Positions 17,813-28,500 of a DNA stretch of 64,000 bases are shown here, piece by piece. Source of the stretch: Elusimicrobia bacterium RIFOXYA2_FULL_47_53. GTDB lineage: Bacteria; Elusimicrobiota; Endomicrobiia; Endomicrobiales; XYA2-FULL-47-53. Position 1 is the stretch's first letter, and each line of letters opens with the position of its first letter. A program made the position numbers and the translations under genes. The notes under the pieces were generated by a model. That model was not told where the DNA came from. It made no database searches and worked only from the letters and a program-made list of their open reading frames with translations. The stretch spans positions 62,001 through 126,000 of the forward strand of contig MGVE01000020.1 of assembly GCA_001800315.1 (NCBI GenBank), written 5' to 3'.

Positions 17813-19360
17813 ATGGATATAACCGCACAGAAATTCCAAAGGCTTCTTGAGGTCAGCCGCATACTTTCCTCAACCCTCAATCTATCCGAACTATTGCACA
17901 AGGTTATGAGTCTTGCCACCGAGGTCGCCGACGCCGAGACCTCCTCCCTGCTTCTTTACGACGAAAAAACCAATGAACTTGTCTTTGATGTGGCAATAAG
18001 CGATAAAGAATCTCAGCTTAAGGAGATAAGGCTTGGCCTTGACGAGGGCATCGCCGGCTGGGTGGCTCGCGAGAGGAAACCCCAGATAATAAGCGATGTG
18101 TCAAAAGAGCCGCGCTGGCAGAAAAGGTCCGACGAAAAGATAAATTTCCGGACAAAATCACTGCTGGCGGTTCCCATGCTTTACAAGGGGAAGCTTTTAG
18201 GCGTCATTGAGGCGATCAACAAAAAAAAGGGTGACTTCAACCAGGAAGATGTTCAGGCTCTGGAAATCTTTGCCATACAGGCCTGCGTCGCGATTGAAAA
18301 CGCCAGGATATTTGAAAGCCTGCAGGAGGCGAAAGAAAAGATTGAAGCCGTATTTACCCAGATGTCCGACGGCGCGATTTTTACCGATTCCGGCGGGCGC
18401 AAACTTCTCGCGAACAAATCTGCGGAAAAACTCCTGGGGCCGGAAAGTATTTCCAAAGATAAGCTGCCTGAAATATTCTCGGAATTCCATTCCAGCATAC
18501 CTCTCGGCGACCTTATCGCGCTGAGCGAACGATCCTCGCTTGTGGATTTGTCCCGCGCTTCAGGGAAAAGCCTTTATCTCTCGGGCGTATTAAACAGGAT
18601 CTTCAGCTCAAAAGGCGACCTGCTCGGACTGACTCTCATTTTCCGCGATGTAACCGAGGAGAGGAAAGATACGCTTATTAAAAGGAATTTTCTTTCGCTT
18701 ATTAGCCATAAGCTTAAAACCCCTCTTGTGACGGTCATAGGCTATACTCCTCTTCTTTTAAGCGAGCCCACTTTAAACGATTTCCAGAAAAAAGCCATCA
18801 GAAGCATCCAGCATCAGGGCAATAACCTGTTAAGCCTGGTGGAAAAACTGCTTTACTTTTCAACCGCCGAAAGCGAAAGCCTCTCGCTGGCAAAAACTCC
18901 GTGCCTTTTTTCCATGCTGGTGGAAAAATCAATCGCCGGCGCGCGCCCCATAATTGATGAAAAAGCCGCGACAGTCTCGGTAAGCAAAGATATAGAAAAG
19001 CTGCCCCCCGTAAAAATGGATTTGGACAAAATGGACGCGGTTTTAAAAAATCTTATTGAGAACGCCCTTAAATTCAGCAAGGGGAACCAGGTCCACATAG
19101 AGATAAAACCCTGTTTTAAAGACGACTTTGCCGGCCTGGCCGTCAAAGACAACGGGCCGGGCATCCCTCCCGAAGAAAGAGACAAAATATTCCAGAAATT
19201 TTATCAGATTGAAGAATCTTTCACCGGCCAGGTGGAAGGGGCGGGCCTGGGGCTGGCGCTGGTAAAGCAGATTGTTGAGGCGCACGGTGGTTCCGTGGGG
19301 CTGGAAAGCCTTCTGGGCCGAGGCTCCACTTTTTATTTTCTTCTGCCGGTGAACGCGTAG
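17813..19360 (+). CDS. Soluble GAF-PAS sensor histidine kinase
   Basis: An N-terminal GAF domain (about 1-165) is followed by a short coiled coil and a PAS-like domain (about 180-285, with IFTDSGGRKLLANKSAEKLLG). Next come a HisKA helix with the H box SHKLKTPL (His299) and an ATPase domain with N box NLIENALKFS and G boxes DNGPGIPP and GAGLGLALV. There are no membrane spans or signal peptide, so it senses a cytosolic signal. No response regulator lies next to it; the Crp/Fnr regulator gene starts 21 bases downstream, so the two may be co-transcribed. The signal is unknown. Confidence 0.9.
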   Translation: MDITAQKFQRLLEVSRILSSTLNLSELLHKVMSLATEVADAETSSLLLYDEKTNELVFDVAISDKESQLKEIRLGLDEGIAGWVARERKPQIISDVSKEPRWQKRSDEKINFRTKSLLAVPMLYKGKLLGVIEAINKKKGDFNQEDVQALEIFAIQACVAIENARIFESLQEAKEKIEAVFTQMSDGAIFTDSGGRKLLANKSAEKLLGPESISKDKLPEIFSEFHSSIPLGDLIALSERSSLVDLSRASGKSLYLSGVLNRIFSSKGDLLGLTLIFRDVTEERKDTLIKRNFLSLISHKLKTPLVTVIGYTPLLLSEPTLNDFQKKAIRSIQHQGNNLLSLVEKLLYFSTAESESLSLAKTPCLFSMLVEKSIAGARPIIDEKAATVSVSKDIEKLPPVKMDLDKMDAVLKNLIENALKFSKGNQVHIEIKPCFKDDFAGLAVKDNGPGIPPEERDKIFQKFYQIEESFTGQVEGAGLGLALVKQIVEAHGGSVGLESLLGRGSTFYFLLPVNA

Positions 19361-19381
19361 TTTTTATTTCGGAGGCAGCGT

Positions 19382-20056
19382 ATGGACGCGAAAACATTTC
19401 TAAAAAATGTTCCTATTTTTTCCGGCCTTGGAAGTTCGGACCTCTCAAAGATCCGCAATATCGGGAAAGTCCAGAAATTTAAAAAAGGCCAGTTGATTTT
19501 TGACGAAAATACGGCGGGTAATTATTTTTATGTCGTAATTTTCGGCAGTGTCAAAATTTACGCGTCTTCCCAGAAGAAAAGAAAGACCCTTGCTTATCTG
19601 AGCCGCGGCGAATTTTTCGGAGAGATGGCTCTGCTTGACGCGGAAAAGCGTTCGGCCTCAAGCAGGGCTCAGGAAGACTGCGAGCTTTTAGTGATAAATA
19701 AAAAAGATTTCAGAAAACTTCTCGTAAAATATCCAAACATATCTTTCCTTTTGATGAAGGCGCTTTCCTGCCGGCTCCGCCAGGCTAACAGGGATATTGA
19801 AGCGCTGTCGTTTGAAAATGTTATAGGGCGGGTGGCTAAAGCGCTTCTGGATATTTCGGAAAAATATGGTGTCAACACGCCGCTGGGCAGGAAGAATAAA
19901 ATAAATGTGAACCAGGAAGAGATAGCCGAGCTGGCCGGAACCAGCAGGGAAATGGTTTCAAGGATGCTCAACAGAATGCGCCGCCTGAAAGTTATTTCCT
20001 ACGACAAACAGCAGATGACTATAACAAATATGCAGAAACTCAGGGAATGGGTTTAA
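19382..20056 (+). CDS. Crp/Fnr-family transcriptional regulator
   Basis: The first 120 residues form a cyclic-nucleotide-binding-type beta-roll (FKKGQLIFDENTAGNYFYVV, GEFFGEMALLD). The C-terminus has a Crp-type winged helix (VNQEEIAELAGTSREMVSRML). The ATG follows GGAGG. There is no N-terminal cysteine cluster, so it is not an iron-sulfur FNR. The arginine/serine signature for cAMP is only partly evident (KRSASSRA where Crp has the cAMP-contacting RS), so the effector is open. A class III nucleotide cyclase is encoded at 32,012, making a cyclic nucleotide a reasonable guess. Confidence 0.9.
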   Translation: MDAKTFLKNVPIFSGLGSSDLSKIRNIGKVQKFKKGQLIFDENTAGNYFYVVIFGSVKIYASSQKKRKTLAYLSRGEFFGEMALLDAEKRSASSRAQEDCELLVINKKDFRKLLVKYPNISFLLMKALSCRLRQANRDIEALSFENVIGRVAKALLDISEKYGVNTPLGRKNKINVNQEEIAELAGTSREMVSRMLNRMRRLKVISYDKQQMTITNMQKLREWV

Positions 20057-20136
20057 TTTAAGCCGGATTTTGAGCAGCCGTTTTTTGCAGCTGCCGGGCT
20101 TGCCCGGCTCAATACGGAACATTAAAGGAATATTAA

Positions 20137-21399
20137 ATGAAATTCAGCGCGCCAAGAGGAACACACGATCTCTGGGCCCAGGACGCGGCCCGCCTGAACA
20201 ACCTGGAGCTAATCGCAAGGGAAGTTTTTGAACGGTATAATTTTTCTGAAATAAAATTTCCCGCGTTTGAGGACGCGGGGCTTTTCACGAGGTCCATCGG
20301 CGAAGCGACCGATATAGTTGAGAAAGAGATGTATGTGTTTGAAGACAGGAAAGGAAGAAAGCTCGCGCTCAGGCCCGAGGGGACGGCATCGGTAGTCCGC
20401 TCGCTTGTAGAAAACCAGCTGCTTCAGAAACTGCCGGTCTCAAAATTATTTTATTGCGGTTCAATGTTCCGCTACGAACGCCCCCAGGCGGGAAGATACA
20501 GGGAATTCTACCAGATAGGCGCGGAGTATTTCGGCAACGCTGGCCCGTCGGCTGACGCCGAGGTGATTATTCTTAACAAAGAGATCCTTTCAAGGGCCGG
20601 GATCGCGAATTTTAACATTCATATCAATTCTTTAGGATGCCGGGAATGCCGGCCGGTATTCCGGAAATCGCTCACGGAGTACTTCGGTGAGGCCGGTAAA
20701 TCCGCGGATCTGTGTTCGGACTGCCAGCGCAGGATAGATAAAAACCCGCTTAGGGTGCTTGACTGCAAAGTGGACGGCCATAAATTCGGCGGTGTCCCTA
20801 AAATGTACGATTCCCTCTGCCCTTCCTGCCTTGAGCATTTCAAAAGAGTCCGGGGCTTATTAGATGCCGCCGGCTGCGGTTACGAGATTGACCACAAGCT
20901 TGTCAGGGGCCTTGATTATTACACCCGCACAATTTTTGAGATCCGCTCCTCGGCCCTGGGCGCCCAGGACGCGATTTCCGCCGGCGGAAGATACGACAAT
21001 CTGGTTGAAGAACTCGGAGGCGCCAAAACCCCTGCCGTTGGTTTCGCGCTTGGCTCAGAAAGAGTCATAACAGCGGCGACAGCCTCTTCAAAAAATCTTG
21101 AACCCGGAGCGCCCGAAAAAATATTTGTCGCGGTTTCATCGCCGGTTCTGGAAAATGAGGCCTTTTCAGTCGCGGCCGCCCTCAGAGGCCTCTCCCCGCA
21201 GGTTGTTATAGAAGGGCCCTTTGCCGACAAAAGCCTTAAGTCCCAGTTTAAGCTTGCCGACAGGTTTGGCGCCGGCAAGGTTGTGATAGTCGGCGAAGAA
21301 GAATTCAGGCGCGGCTGCCTGACTGTGCGGGACATGGCCACAAAACAGCAGTCGGAAGCCGGCATAGAAGGCGTCAAAAATGGAACATACAGAATCTAA
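20137..21399 (+). CDS. hisS: Histidyl-tRNA synthetase
   Basis: This class II aminoacyl-tRNA synthetase charges tRNA-His. Clear motifs are APRGTHDLW at the start, motif 2 with FRYERPQAGRYREFYQ, the histidine-binding LVRGLDYYTRTIFE, and motif 3 GFALGSERV. A C-terminal anticodon-binding domain follows. The 420-residue length is typical. A cysteine pair plus pair (CRECRP, CSDCQ, CPSC) in the insertion domain suggests a small zinc site. The ATG follows AAAGGAA. Its 3' end overlaps the next gene by 20 bases. Confidence 0.96.
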   Translation: MKFSAPRGTHDLWAQDAARLNNLELIAREVFERYNFSEIKFPAFEDAGLFTRSIGEATDIVEKEMYVFEDRKGRKLALRPEGTASVVRSLVENQLLQKLPVSKLFYCGSMFRYERPQAGRYREFYQIGAEYFGNAGPSADAEVIILNKEILSRAGIANFNIHINSLGCRECRPVFRKSLTEYFGEAGKSADLCSDCQRRIDKNPLRVLDCKVDGHKFGGVPKMYDSLCPSCLEHFKRVRGLLDAAGCGYEIDHKLVRGLDYYTRTIFEIRSSALGAQDAISAGGRYDNLVEELGGAKTPAVGFALGSERVITAATASSKNLEPGAPEKIFVAVSSPVLENEAFSVAAALRGLSPQVVIEGPFADKSLKSQFKLADRFGAGKVVIVGEEEFRRGCLTVRDMATKQQSEAGIEGVKNGTYRI

Positions 21400-22534
21400 G
21401 CCCATAGAAAGAAGGGGCATAAGAATATTTTTCGGGACCGTGCTTCCCGCGATGCTGAGCCTCTCCGTGGGGTTCGGGATGTTTTTTCACTTCCTGTACC
21501 CTTCGCTGGCCGCGGTGGCGGCTCAGCTTGAAATCGGCCATATTAAACCTGTTTACTCGCCCGGAGAAAAAATTGTAATACCCGCCGAACTTGTTAATAC
21601 AACGGAGCGCACTCTGACTTATCTGGTGGACTCAAATATACGCTCAGCCGTAAATAAGGCCAGCCTTGAGCAAAAACGCTATGTGCTTCCCGGCGGCGCC
21701 AGGCAAAAATTTAACTTTAATTACGATATACCCTCCGACTCAGAAAAAGGCGATTTCAGCCTGAGCGTGCTTGTCCGCGCGGAAAAGCAGAGCGGGGTCT
21801 CTACCTCGCTTGCCGGAGCTCAGAGATACTTTGAGGTCGCGGTTTCAAAACCTGCCGAACCGGAAGCGCTAAAGCAGGCTTCCAAAGAACCTGCCGAACA
21901 GCTGCTGGGTATAATAAGATCGGCGTCAATATCCGGAACCGCGGATTATGGAGCCGTTCCGGCGATAGAGCTGGTAATTCAGAACAAATCCCGCCGTTCG
22001 GGCGAGTTCACTATTATTGCCGAGATAAAAAATCCGGCCGGGGCAAAAGAGCAGATATCAAGAAATCTGATAATCGCGGCTAATAAAGAAAAAAAAGTGA
22101 GATTCCCTTACCACATCACGGATGATAAGCCCGAAGGCGGTTATTCGGTAAGGGTGTATTTCATAGCCGAAAGGTCCCAAGCTCCCTCGGCGTCTAAAAC
22201 AGTATATTTTAATGTGGTTGACCGCCCGCCCGCGGTAAAATATAAATCCCTTGTCTTAAGCGGCGGCGGCGAGTTCGGCCTGGATTTTAACGCTGATGTC
22301 TCTGATGACAGGGCTGTCAGAGAAGTGTATTTTATTTATAAGCCTGCCGGAAGCCCGGAACCGAGGTATTTTGCCATGGACCTGACTTCAGGAAACAGGC
22401 ACAGCGGAATCTGGACCTTTCACATTGACGAGCATCCCAGAAGCAAAAAAATAGCGTTCTCTCTGCTTGCGATAGACTCCAAGGGGCAGGAACTTAAAAC
22501 GCTGGATCAGGCTATTGAGCTTCCCCTTAAGTAA
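21380..22534 (+). CDS. Secreted or membrane-anchored protein with CARDB-like domains
   Basis: An N-terminal hydrophobic segment (about 14-45) acts as signal peptide or anchor. It is followed by three beta-sandwich-like stretches: IKPVYSPGEKIVIPAELVNTT near 55, a second near 200, and a third near 290 ending in a strand-rich tail. This pattern resembles CARDB/BsuPI-type adhesion or scaffold domains, but no catalytic motif is visible. The start overlaps the end of hisS, which implies co-transcription. The function is unknown. Confidence 0.75.
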   Translation: MEHTESKPIERRGIRIFFGTVLPAMLSLSVGFGMFFHFLYPSLAAVAAQLEIGHIKPVYSPGEKIVIPAELVNTTERTLTYLVDSNIRSAVNKASLEQKRYVLPGGARQKFNFNYDIPSDSEKGDFSLSVLVRAEKQSGVSTSLAGAQRYFEVAVSKPAEPEALKQASKEPAEQLLGIIRSASISGTADYGAVPAIELVIQNKSRRSGEFTIIAEIKNPAGAKEQISRNLIIAANKEKKVRFPYHITDDKPEGGYSVRVYFIAERSQAPSASKTVYFNVVDRPPAVKYKSLVLSGGGEFGLDFNADVSDDRAVREVYFIYKPAGSPEPRYFAMDLTSGNRHSGIWTFHIDEHPRSKKIAFSLLAIDSKGQELKTLDQAIELPLK

Positions 22535-22629
22535 TAAAGAAAACACTTGAAAAAGGCCTAAAAAAGAGTAATGATGTATTTGGCAGGCACATAAGCAATA
22601 TTCAACGGCCTTAAACGCGGAGGTCTGTT

Positions 22630-24159
22630 ATGAAAGGATTATTAATCGTATTGTCAGGACTTGCCCTCGCAGTTTCCTATCCCCAAGCCGCTAAAATCAT
22701 TGCGGTAAAAGGCGACCCCGAAGTTTTCAAATCAGTAAAAAACGAATGGACTAAAACCGCAAAAGGCTCCGAAGTGCGCTCTACGGATAAAGTGCGCTGC
22801 GGCAAGGACTCGCGCGCCGATATTCTGCTGGACAACGGACACAGGGTAAGAATGTGGCCAAAATCCGAGATTTCCTTAAACAAGATAGAAAGCGGGCAGA
22901 CGGATATAAAACTAATTTTCGGCCGGATCCGCTCCTTTGTAAAAAAACTCCGCCCCAGGGAAAAATTTGAGGTTAAAACGCCTGTCGCTGTCTGTTCCGT
23001 GCGCGGAACCGATTTCAGCGTTGAGGTCGGAGAGGACAACAAAGTGATGGTTGAGGTTTATGAAGGCCAGGTTGCCGCCAGGGAAGAGTTGACGGGTTCC
23101 GAGGTGCTGGTAAATCCTGGAGAATTCACTTCTATTGTGACCAATATGGCTCCGCAGACTCCGCGGGAGATTCCGCGGGAAACCGAGCAGGGTTCCGGCA
23201 TGACCCCCGAGGAAGCGATTAAGGAAGAGTCAAAACGCGAAATATTCCAGGAGATTTCAAAAGAGGATGTGCTTTCACGGGCGGCCGAAGAGATCAAGCT
23301 TGCGGAGTACCAGAACGGCAAGGCGATGATTGATGTCAGCGGAAACCGCGTCAGGCTTGAGGAATATATTGTCCGATCGCAGCCCAACGAATTTAAATAT
23401 GTGGTTTTAAACACCCGGGAGGACCGTTTTGATTTCGGGAAGATACTGTTTACATTTAACAAAACCCTGCCCGAAGACCTTACCGAAGCCACGAGAAATA
23501 TGTTCCTTGCCGAAGGGGAAACCCAGCCGGCGCTTTGGCTGACGGATGTGGTATCGGTGATGTCTAACACTATTGACCAGGTAAACGAGGAAGCTACCGG
23601 CGGGCAGATGTTCGCCGACAATCAATATAATCCGAAATACTGGACGCTCGGATTCGCGAGCTACAAGTTCTCGGTCAACAACAAGACCTGGTGGGAATTC
23701 AACGATACAAACATAAACGGTATCCTGGACTCAGGAGAAATATCATACTACAACATAGCCACGGGAGCGAAAATAAATTTTGCCAGCGATTTTCAGTACG
23801 ATTCCACGCTCGGCAAATATTACTATATGGACGGAGCGGCAAAGGTCTATTTTAATGAGCTGACCCAGCCGAGCGGCGAAGAGTCCATGCACTTTCTATC
23901 CAAAAACAATTACGCCAACGGCCAGTGGATAACCGCGGATGACTATGTGATATCCGACGAGGGAAAAATCATTACTCTTTCAGACCTCCAGGGCCTGTCT
24001 TCCGCCGAACTGGAAAAGAAGGCCTACGAATCCAATTTTGAAAGAGTCTATTCGTGCTCCGCTTTCAACGGCAGAAAGATTGACCTGGTTTTCAGCGCCA
24101 AGCTTCTGATAGATTCGGGCATGCTCAACCTGCCGAACCCCAAGAATGTGGAAAAATAG
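22630..24159 (+). CDS. FecR-domain periplasmic protein
   Basis: A signal peptide (about 1-20) leads into a FecR domain (about 22-160). It has the recognisable run SRADILLDNGHRVRMWPKSE, then PVAVCSVRGTDFSVEV and VYEGQVAAR. A charged helical linker follows. The C-terminal 270 residues are of unknown fold (GFASYKFSVNNKTWWEFNDTN). FecR domains of this stand-alone type are usually periplasmic or surface proteins rather than anti-sigma factors; no sigma factor gene is adjacent. A beta-barrel gene follows directly, so the pair may work at the outer membrane. Confidence 0.82.
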   Translation: MKGLLIVLSGLALAVSYPQAAKIIAVKGDPEVFKSVKNEWTKTAKGSEVRSTDKVRCGKDSRADILLDNGHRVRMWPKSEISLNKIESGQTDIKLIFGRIRSFVKKLRPREKFEVKTPVAVCSVRGTDFSVEVGEDNKVMVEVYEGQVAAREELTGSEVLVNPGEFTSIVTNMAPQTPREIPRETEQGSGMTPEEAIKEESKREIFQEISKEDVLSRAAEEIKLAEYQNGKAMIDVSGNRVRLEEYIVRSQPNEFKYVVLNTREDRFDFGKILFTFNKTLPEDLTEATRNMFLAEGETQPALWLTDVVSVMSNTIDQVNEEATGGQMFADNQYNPKYWTLGFASYKFSVNNKTWWEFNDTNINGILDSGEISYYNIATGAKINFASDFQYDSTLGKYYYMDGAAKVYFNELTQPSGEESMHFLSKNNYANGQWITADDYVISDEGKIITLSDLQGLSSAELEKKAYESNFERVYSCSAFNGRKIDLVFSAKLLIDSGMLNLPNPKNVEK

Positions 24160-24197
24160 CGCCGAGCGCGACTACAAAATATTAAATGGGAGTTTGT

Positions 24198-25427
24198 ATG
24201 AACCGTAATGTTCTGGGATTGTTGCTGGGAGCTGTTTTGCTTGTGACTCCTGATTTGTCGGCCGAGATAAAGGTTTCCCCGGTGGGCAGCTTTACTCTGC
24301 TTGGCGGCCAGTATTGGATGACAAACTCCGTCCCGACGGCGCTTGCCGGTAATGCCAATGCTTTCTTTTCGCCGGTCATAAATTTTTCCGCTTCCTCGGC
24401 GCTTCTGCCGATTTACACGGGCAGCTACAGGGGGACAAAGGATGTCCGCGAACTTGTCGGAGGCGGAACCCTGACCCAGGAATCTCAGGACCACTCGCTC
24501 TCTCTTAAATATGTGTACAAGCTATCCCCTCAGCTGAGGCTTAAGGCCCGCGGAGGATATAAGATAGAGTTTCTTAAGGAAACCAAAGACGAAACCTGGG
24601 GCAAAGGCCTTTTTGACTACAAAAAAATTATCGGCGGCGTAGAGGTGGAAAGGTTCTGGAACAGCGCGAACATCAGGGCCGGCGCGGATTATTATACAAT
24701 GGTATACCCGAATTATCAGTCGCTGGTCACTCAGGACGAGTTTCAGACTTCCATTGACACCATGACTTATGCCGAGCTGTCAACCCAGGCCGGCACGAAT
24801 ATTCTGGATTATTCCGCTGTTTCCGTAACGGCCGAATATACGAGGCTGCTTCCGAAAAACTTAAATCTCACCGCCCGCTACGATTTGGCTCTGAAGAATT
24901 TCGTTGACCAGAAAATAGTGGACGAAACCGGCGAGTTTACTTCGGATTTAAGAAAGGACGCGGCTCACTATCTGACTCTCTCGGCAAATCTGGGGACGCC
25001 GCGGGCGGCGCTGTCAATCGCCGATTCCATTCAATACTATGCTTCTAATCAGAACTCATTTGACGCCGCGAATTCCAAATATACCTCCAAGTACTACGAT
25101 TTTATCCAGAATGCAGTTACCCCTTCGGTAAGCTTCGCGCTCGGCGCTAAGGACGCCCCGGTAAAATTTTCGCTTTTATGGGAACTTTCCTACAGGCTTT
25201 ACGCCCAGCGGCTGGCGCAGAACGACGACGCTTCCTATAAAGATTCCAAAGTTAATCAGCTTGTAAACACCATGGGCTTTTCTATCAGCTACCCGCTTAC
25301 AAAAAATATCTCGGCAAGGCTTTCCTCCAGCTATTCCGACTCCTCTTCTAATATGCGGTACGAGAAGAATTATAAATACAATTATTACTCGTTTAACTAT
25401 TTCGCGGGAGTCACGCTGGAACTCTAA
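24198..25427 (+). CDS. Outer-membrane beta-barrel protein
   Basis: The product has a signal peptide (NRNVLGLLLGAVLLVTPDLSA). The rest is alternating amphipathic strands rich in Tyr, Ser and Asp, ending with an aromatic/hydrophobic terminal strand (NYFAGVTLEL) typical of BAM substrates. The ATG at 24198 is preferred over the one at 24186 because GGGAG lies five bases before it and it begins the signal peptide directly. It sits 38 bases after the FecR-domain gene. No specific porin family is recognised. Confidence 0.75.
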   Translation: MNRNVLGLLLGAVLLVTPDLSAEIKVSPVGSFTLLGGQYWMTNSVPTALAGNANAFFSPVINFSASSALLPIYTGSYRGTKDVRELVGGGTLTQESQDHSLSLKYVYKLSPQLRLKARGGYKIEFLKETKDETWGKGLFDYKKIIGGVEVERFWNSANIRAGADYYTMVYPNYQSLVTQDEFQTSIDTMTYAELSTQAGTNILDYSAVSVTAEYTRLLPKNLNLTARYDLALKNFVDQKIVDETGEFTSDLRKDAAHYLTLSANLGTPRAALSIADSIQYYASNQNSFDAANSKYTSKYYDFIQNAVTPSVSFALGAKDAPVKFSLLWELSYRLYAQRLAQNDDASYKDSKVNQLVNTMGFSISYPLTKNISARLSSSYSDSSSNMRYEKNYKYNYYSFNYFAGVTLEL

Positions 25428-25535
25428 GCGGCGTGTGCCAAAAATCACAGGCATTTTGTATTGCGGTAAAGGCGTTGTTTGGACTATATTAGTGTCGTGA
25501 GAATAGCGCTTTTTTGTATGTCAGGGAGGATTTCA

Positions 25536-28500
25536 ATGCGTAAATTCCTATTTCTGGTTCTTAGCATTCTTTCGCTCGGCGCGTCATCAGCGCTTAACGC
25601 GGCTGTGCTTACCGTAAGGGTTAGCGACACCGCGGGATCGCCGGTCTCAGGCGCGCTTGTCGCGGCCATAGCTTTCAACAATCAGGTGGGAGGCACGGGC
25701 GAACCGGATGGAGCCAAGTCGGCTATTGGGGAGACCGGAGCCTCGGGGTCCATAGACTTAACCATAGTGGAAAACTACGATTATATGCTTTTTGTTTCCA
25801 AGCAGGGAATGTCTCCTTCAATCAAGGATCAGATGTCCAACCCCATTTACGCTCCGGTAAGAACCAGCGCGGCGAATATATCGGCTAACAGGGTTCTCTC
25901 AACCGACAATTCTCTGACAACGCTATCGGGAGAGATAGATGTTTCAGCCAACTTTCCATCGGGAACAATGATTTTCTGTGATGTGCGCAATATTACTACC
26001 GACGAGCCGGTTGCGTTTTCTGCGAACAAAACTCCGGGCGCGGTAAAAATATTCAATGTTCCCTCCGCGGCCGCAGGAACTTACAGGGTTTTTGTGGGTG
26101 TTCCTGAAAGCGGCATCGGTTACGCCGTTGATTCAGTCGCGGCTGTCACGGCGGGCCAGGCCGTCAGCATCTCGGTCAGTTCAACATCCTTCGCGGGCGT
26201 GGGCAAAGTAGACAGGCAGGACCAGCCGGCGGGAAACATTTCTTTTGAGTCTGTGGTAAAAGATCAGAATGGCAATGGACTCAAGGATTGCGTTGTTGTT
26301 CTAAAAAAGAAAAATCCCCTGAACCTCTCATCCTACGAGTGGGACAGAGCCGAGGACTACAGAGAAGTAAGGACTGACTTCAGCGGCCACTTTGCTTTTT
26401 ACGATGTCGCGGTGGATTCCTACGCAGTGCAGATATCAAAAGACGGCTATGAGGGCAGGTTTATTACGGGCCGTTACGGCGCCCTCAGGCCCGACAGGCT
26501 TGAAGACAGGCAGATAACGGACAGTTATGATGCCGGCCAGGTTGTGCTTCCTCCGGCGAAGGGCAGGCTCAAAGGCCGCGCGAAAATATTTACCGGAACC
26601 GGATATATTAACGCTCCCAATACTCATGTTAATGTGTGGCCAGACTGGTCATTGTGGCCGGCAATAGCGACAAGCTCCAGGACATCGGACGCCGGCGGAT
26701 ACAACAATTACTATACAACCGGACAGGACAGGGCCGCGAGAGGCAATGCTTTCGCAAATACCGACGCCGCCGGAAATTTTGAGATAACGGGCCTTTCCGC
26801 GGGCAACTACAATATGCAGATATGGAGTGAGTTTGTGAATATTCCCGGAGGCTACAGCGTAAACAAAGGCGCTCCGCAGGGAGATTCGTGGAGCTGGGAT
26901 AGAGTTTCAACAGACCTCAGGATAACCGTTACAACCGGCGCGGCCAATGCCGACTGGGTATGCGACATATATGATTCAAGCGGAGCTGCCGTAAGACAGG
27001 ATCTCTGGTCTAACCCTCTTGAGGTATGCATAGCCACTCAAGCGGCGCAGAGCGGGCTGATAAGCGGTACCATTACCTTTGATGTGCCGGGAGAATCGGT
27101 GGTCATTTCTTCAATGGATGCCATTATGATTTTTGCCTACGAGCAGAATACCGGCGGTTGGGAACAAATGCGGTTTTTCACGGCCATAACCGGAACAGTT
27201 TCCAGGCAGGTTACTTACAGCATCGGCGTGATGCCTGAAAAGAAGTACTGGGTTGAGCTTAGAAGCCGCAACTGGGGCGTTGTTGACAGGATGGACACAA
27301 ACGCCGACCTCACCGGAAAAACCGCGCTTACGGGGCTTAATTTTAAACTTGTTCCTTCGGGTACAGTAAAAGGAATTGTGCGTCAGCCCGACGGTAATAT
27401 TTTTAAGAAAAAATCAGGCCAGGGTTTTGAGGAAAGAATAGAGCTTAACGCGCAGGGGATAAACACAAAATCCTGGGGCTGGGGAGAGGTAAACGACAAG
27501 GGAAATTTTGAGATTTCTGGCCTTGCCCCTGGGCTTTACAGGATTGACACTAAGAACGGGAAATACACCTTTTCCACTACCAGCGGCCAGACAGGTTCTC
27601 CGTTGGAATGGCCCGATACCTGGGTTGACGGCGTCAGGGTAAAGGCCGGGTCCGAAACCTATTTAGAAATTCAGCTTAAAAACGGCGCGCTGGTTTCTCC
27701 GAAGACTCCCTCACTGCCGCCGGTGGCCGCCGCTCCGGCGCCGTATCAGAAGCCGTATACTCAGTACGGCATAATTAAATTTTCGTCGTCGGAAGGCGCT
27801 ACCCGCGATGCCTTTGCACAGTTTATGGGAGGTCCGGAGGGTTTTGAAAGAAGCGTCGCCTTTAAATACGATCAGAGTTCATCCGACCCCTGGGACGGCG
27901 CCCGCAGGATACTGCCCGGCAGGTACGATTTTTACTTAAGCCGCGTGGATCTTTTCACTGCCGGCAATAAAGACACATTTATGCAGCCTAACGCGCACTT
28001 TTGCGTTACTTTTATAAGCAACCTGAAAAATGTTGAGATCAACTACGACGCCCTTAAGCCCAACGCCACAAGCTATCTTGAGTTTGAATCCGGAACCCTC
28101 GGCCAGTCGGTGCTGACCGGCAAAGTGAAGGGCGGCGAGATGTTTACCCAGGAAGATGTGGATATAATCGTAAGAAGCGGCATGGATAAATTTTTAACTT
28201 ATATACCGTCCGTGATGCTCTACGATTCCGAAGGCCAGCTCAAGGCGTACAGCATGGCTCTGCCTACTACGGAAAGAATATTTGAATGGGATAAAAGAAT
28301 AAACGAGAATTCATTTACTCTTGAGTGGTTTAAAAAAGAGCTTGCCGATTATCCTATAATTTACAGGATAGAACGGTTGCCCGCGGGGAATTATGTGGCT
28401 GTTTTTGAAACGCCAAACTACCCGCCGATGATGAAAAAGGTTGTTCTCGCCTCAGGCGAAAACCAGTTTGATGTTGATTTTGACAGCAATTCTATCATTG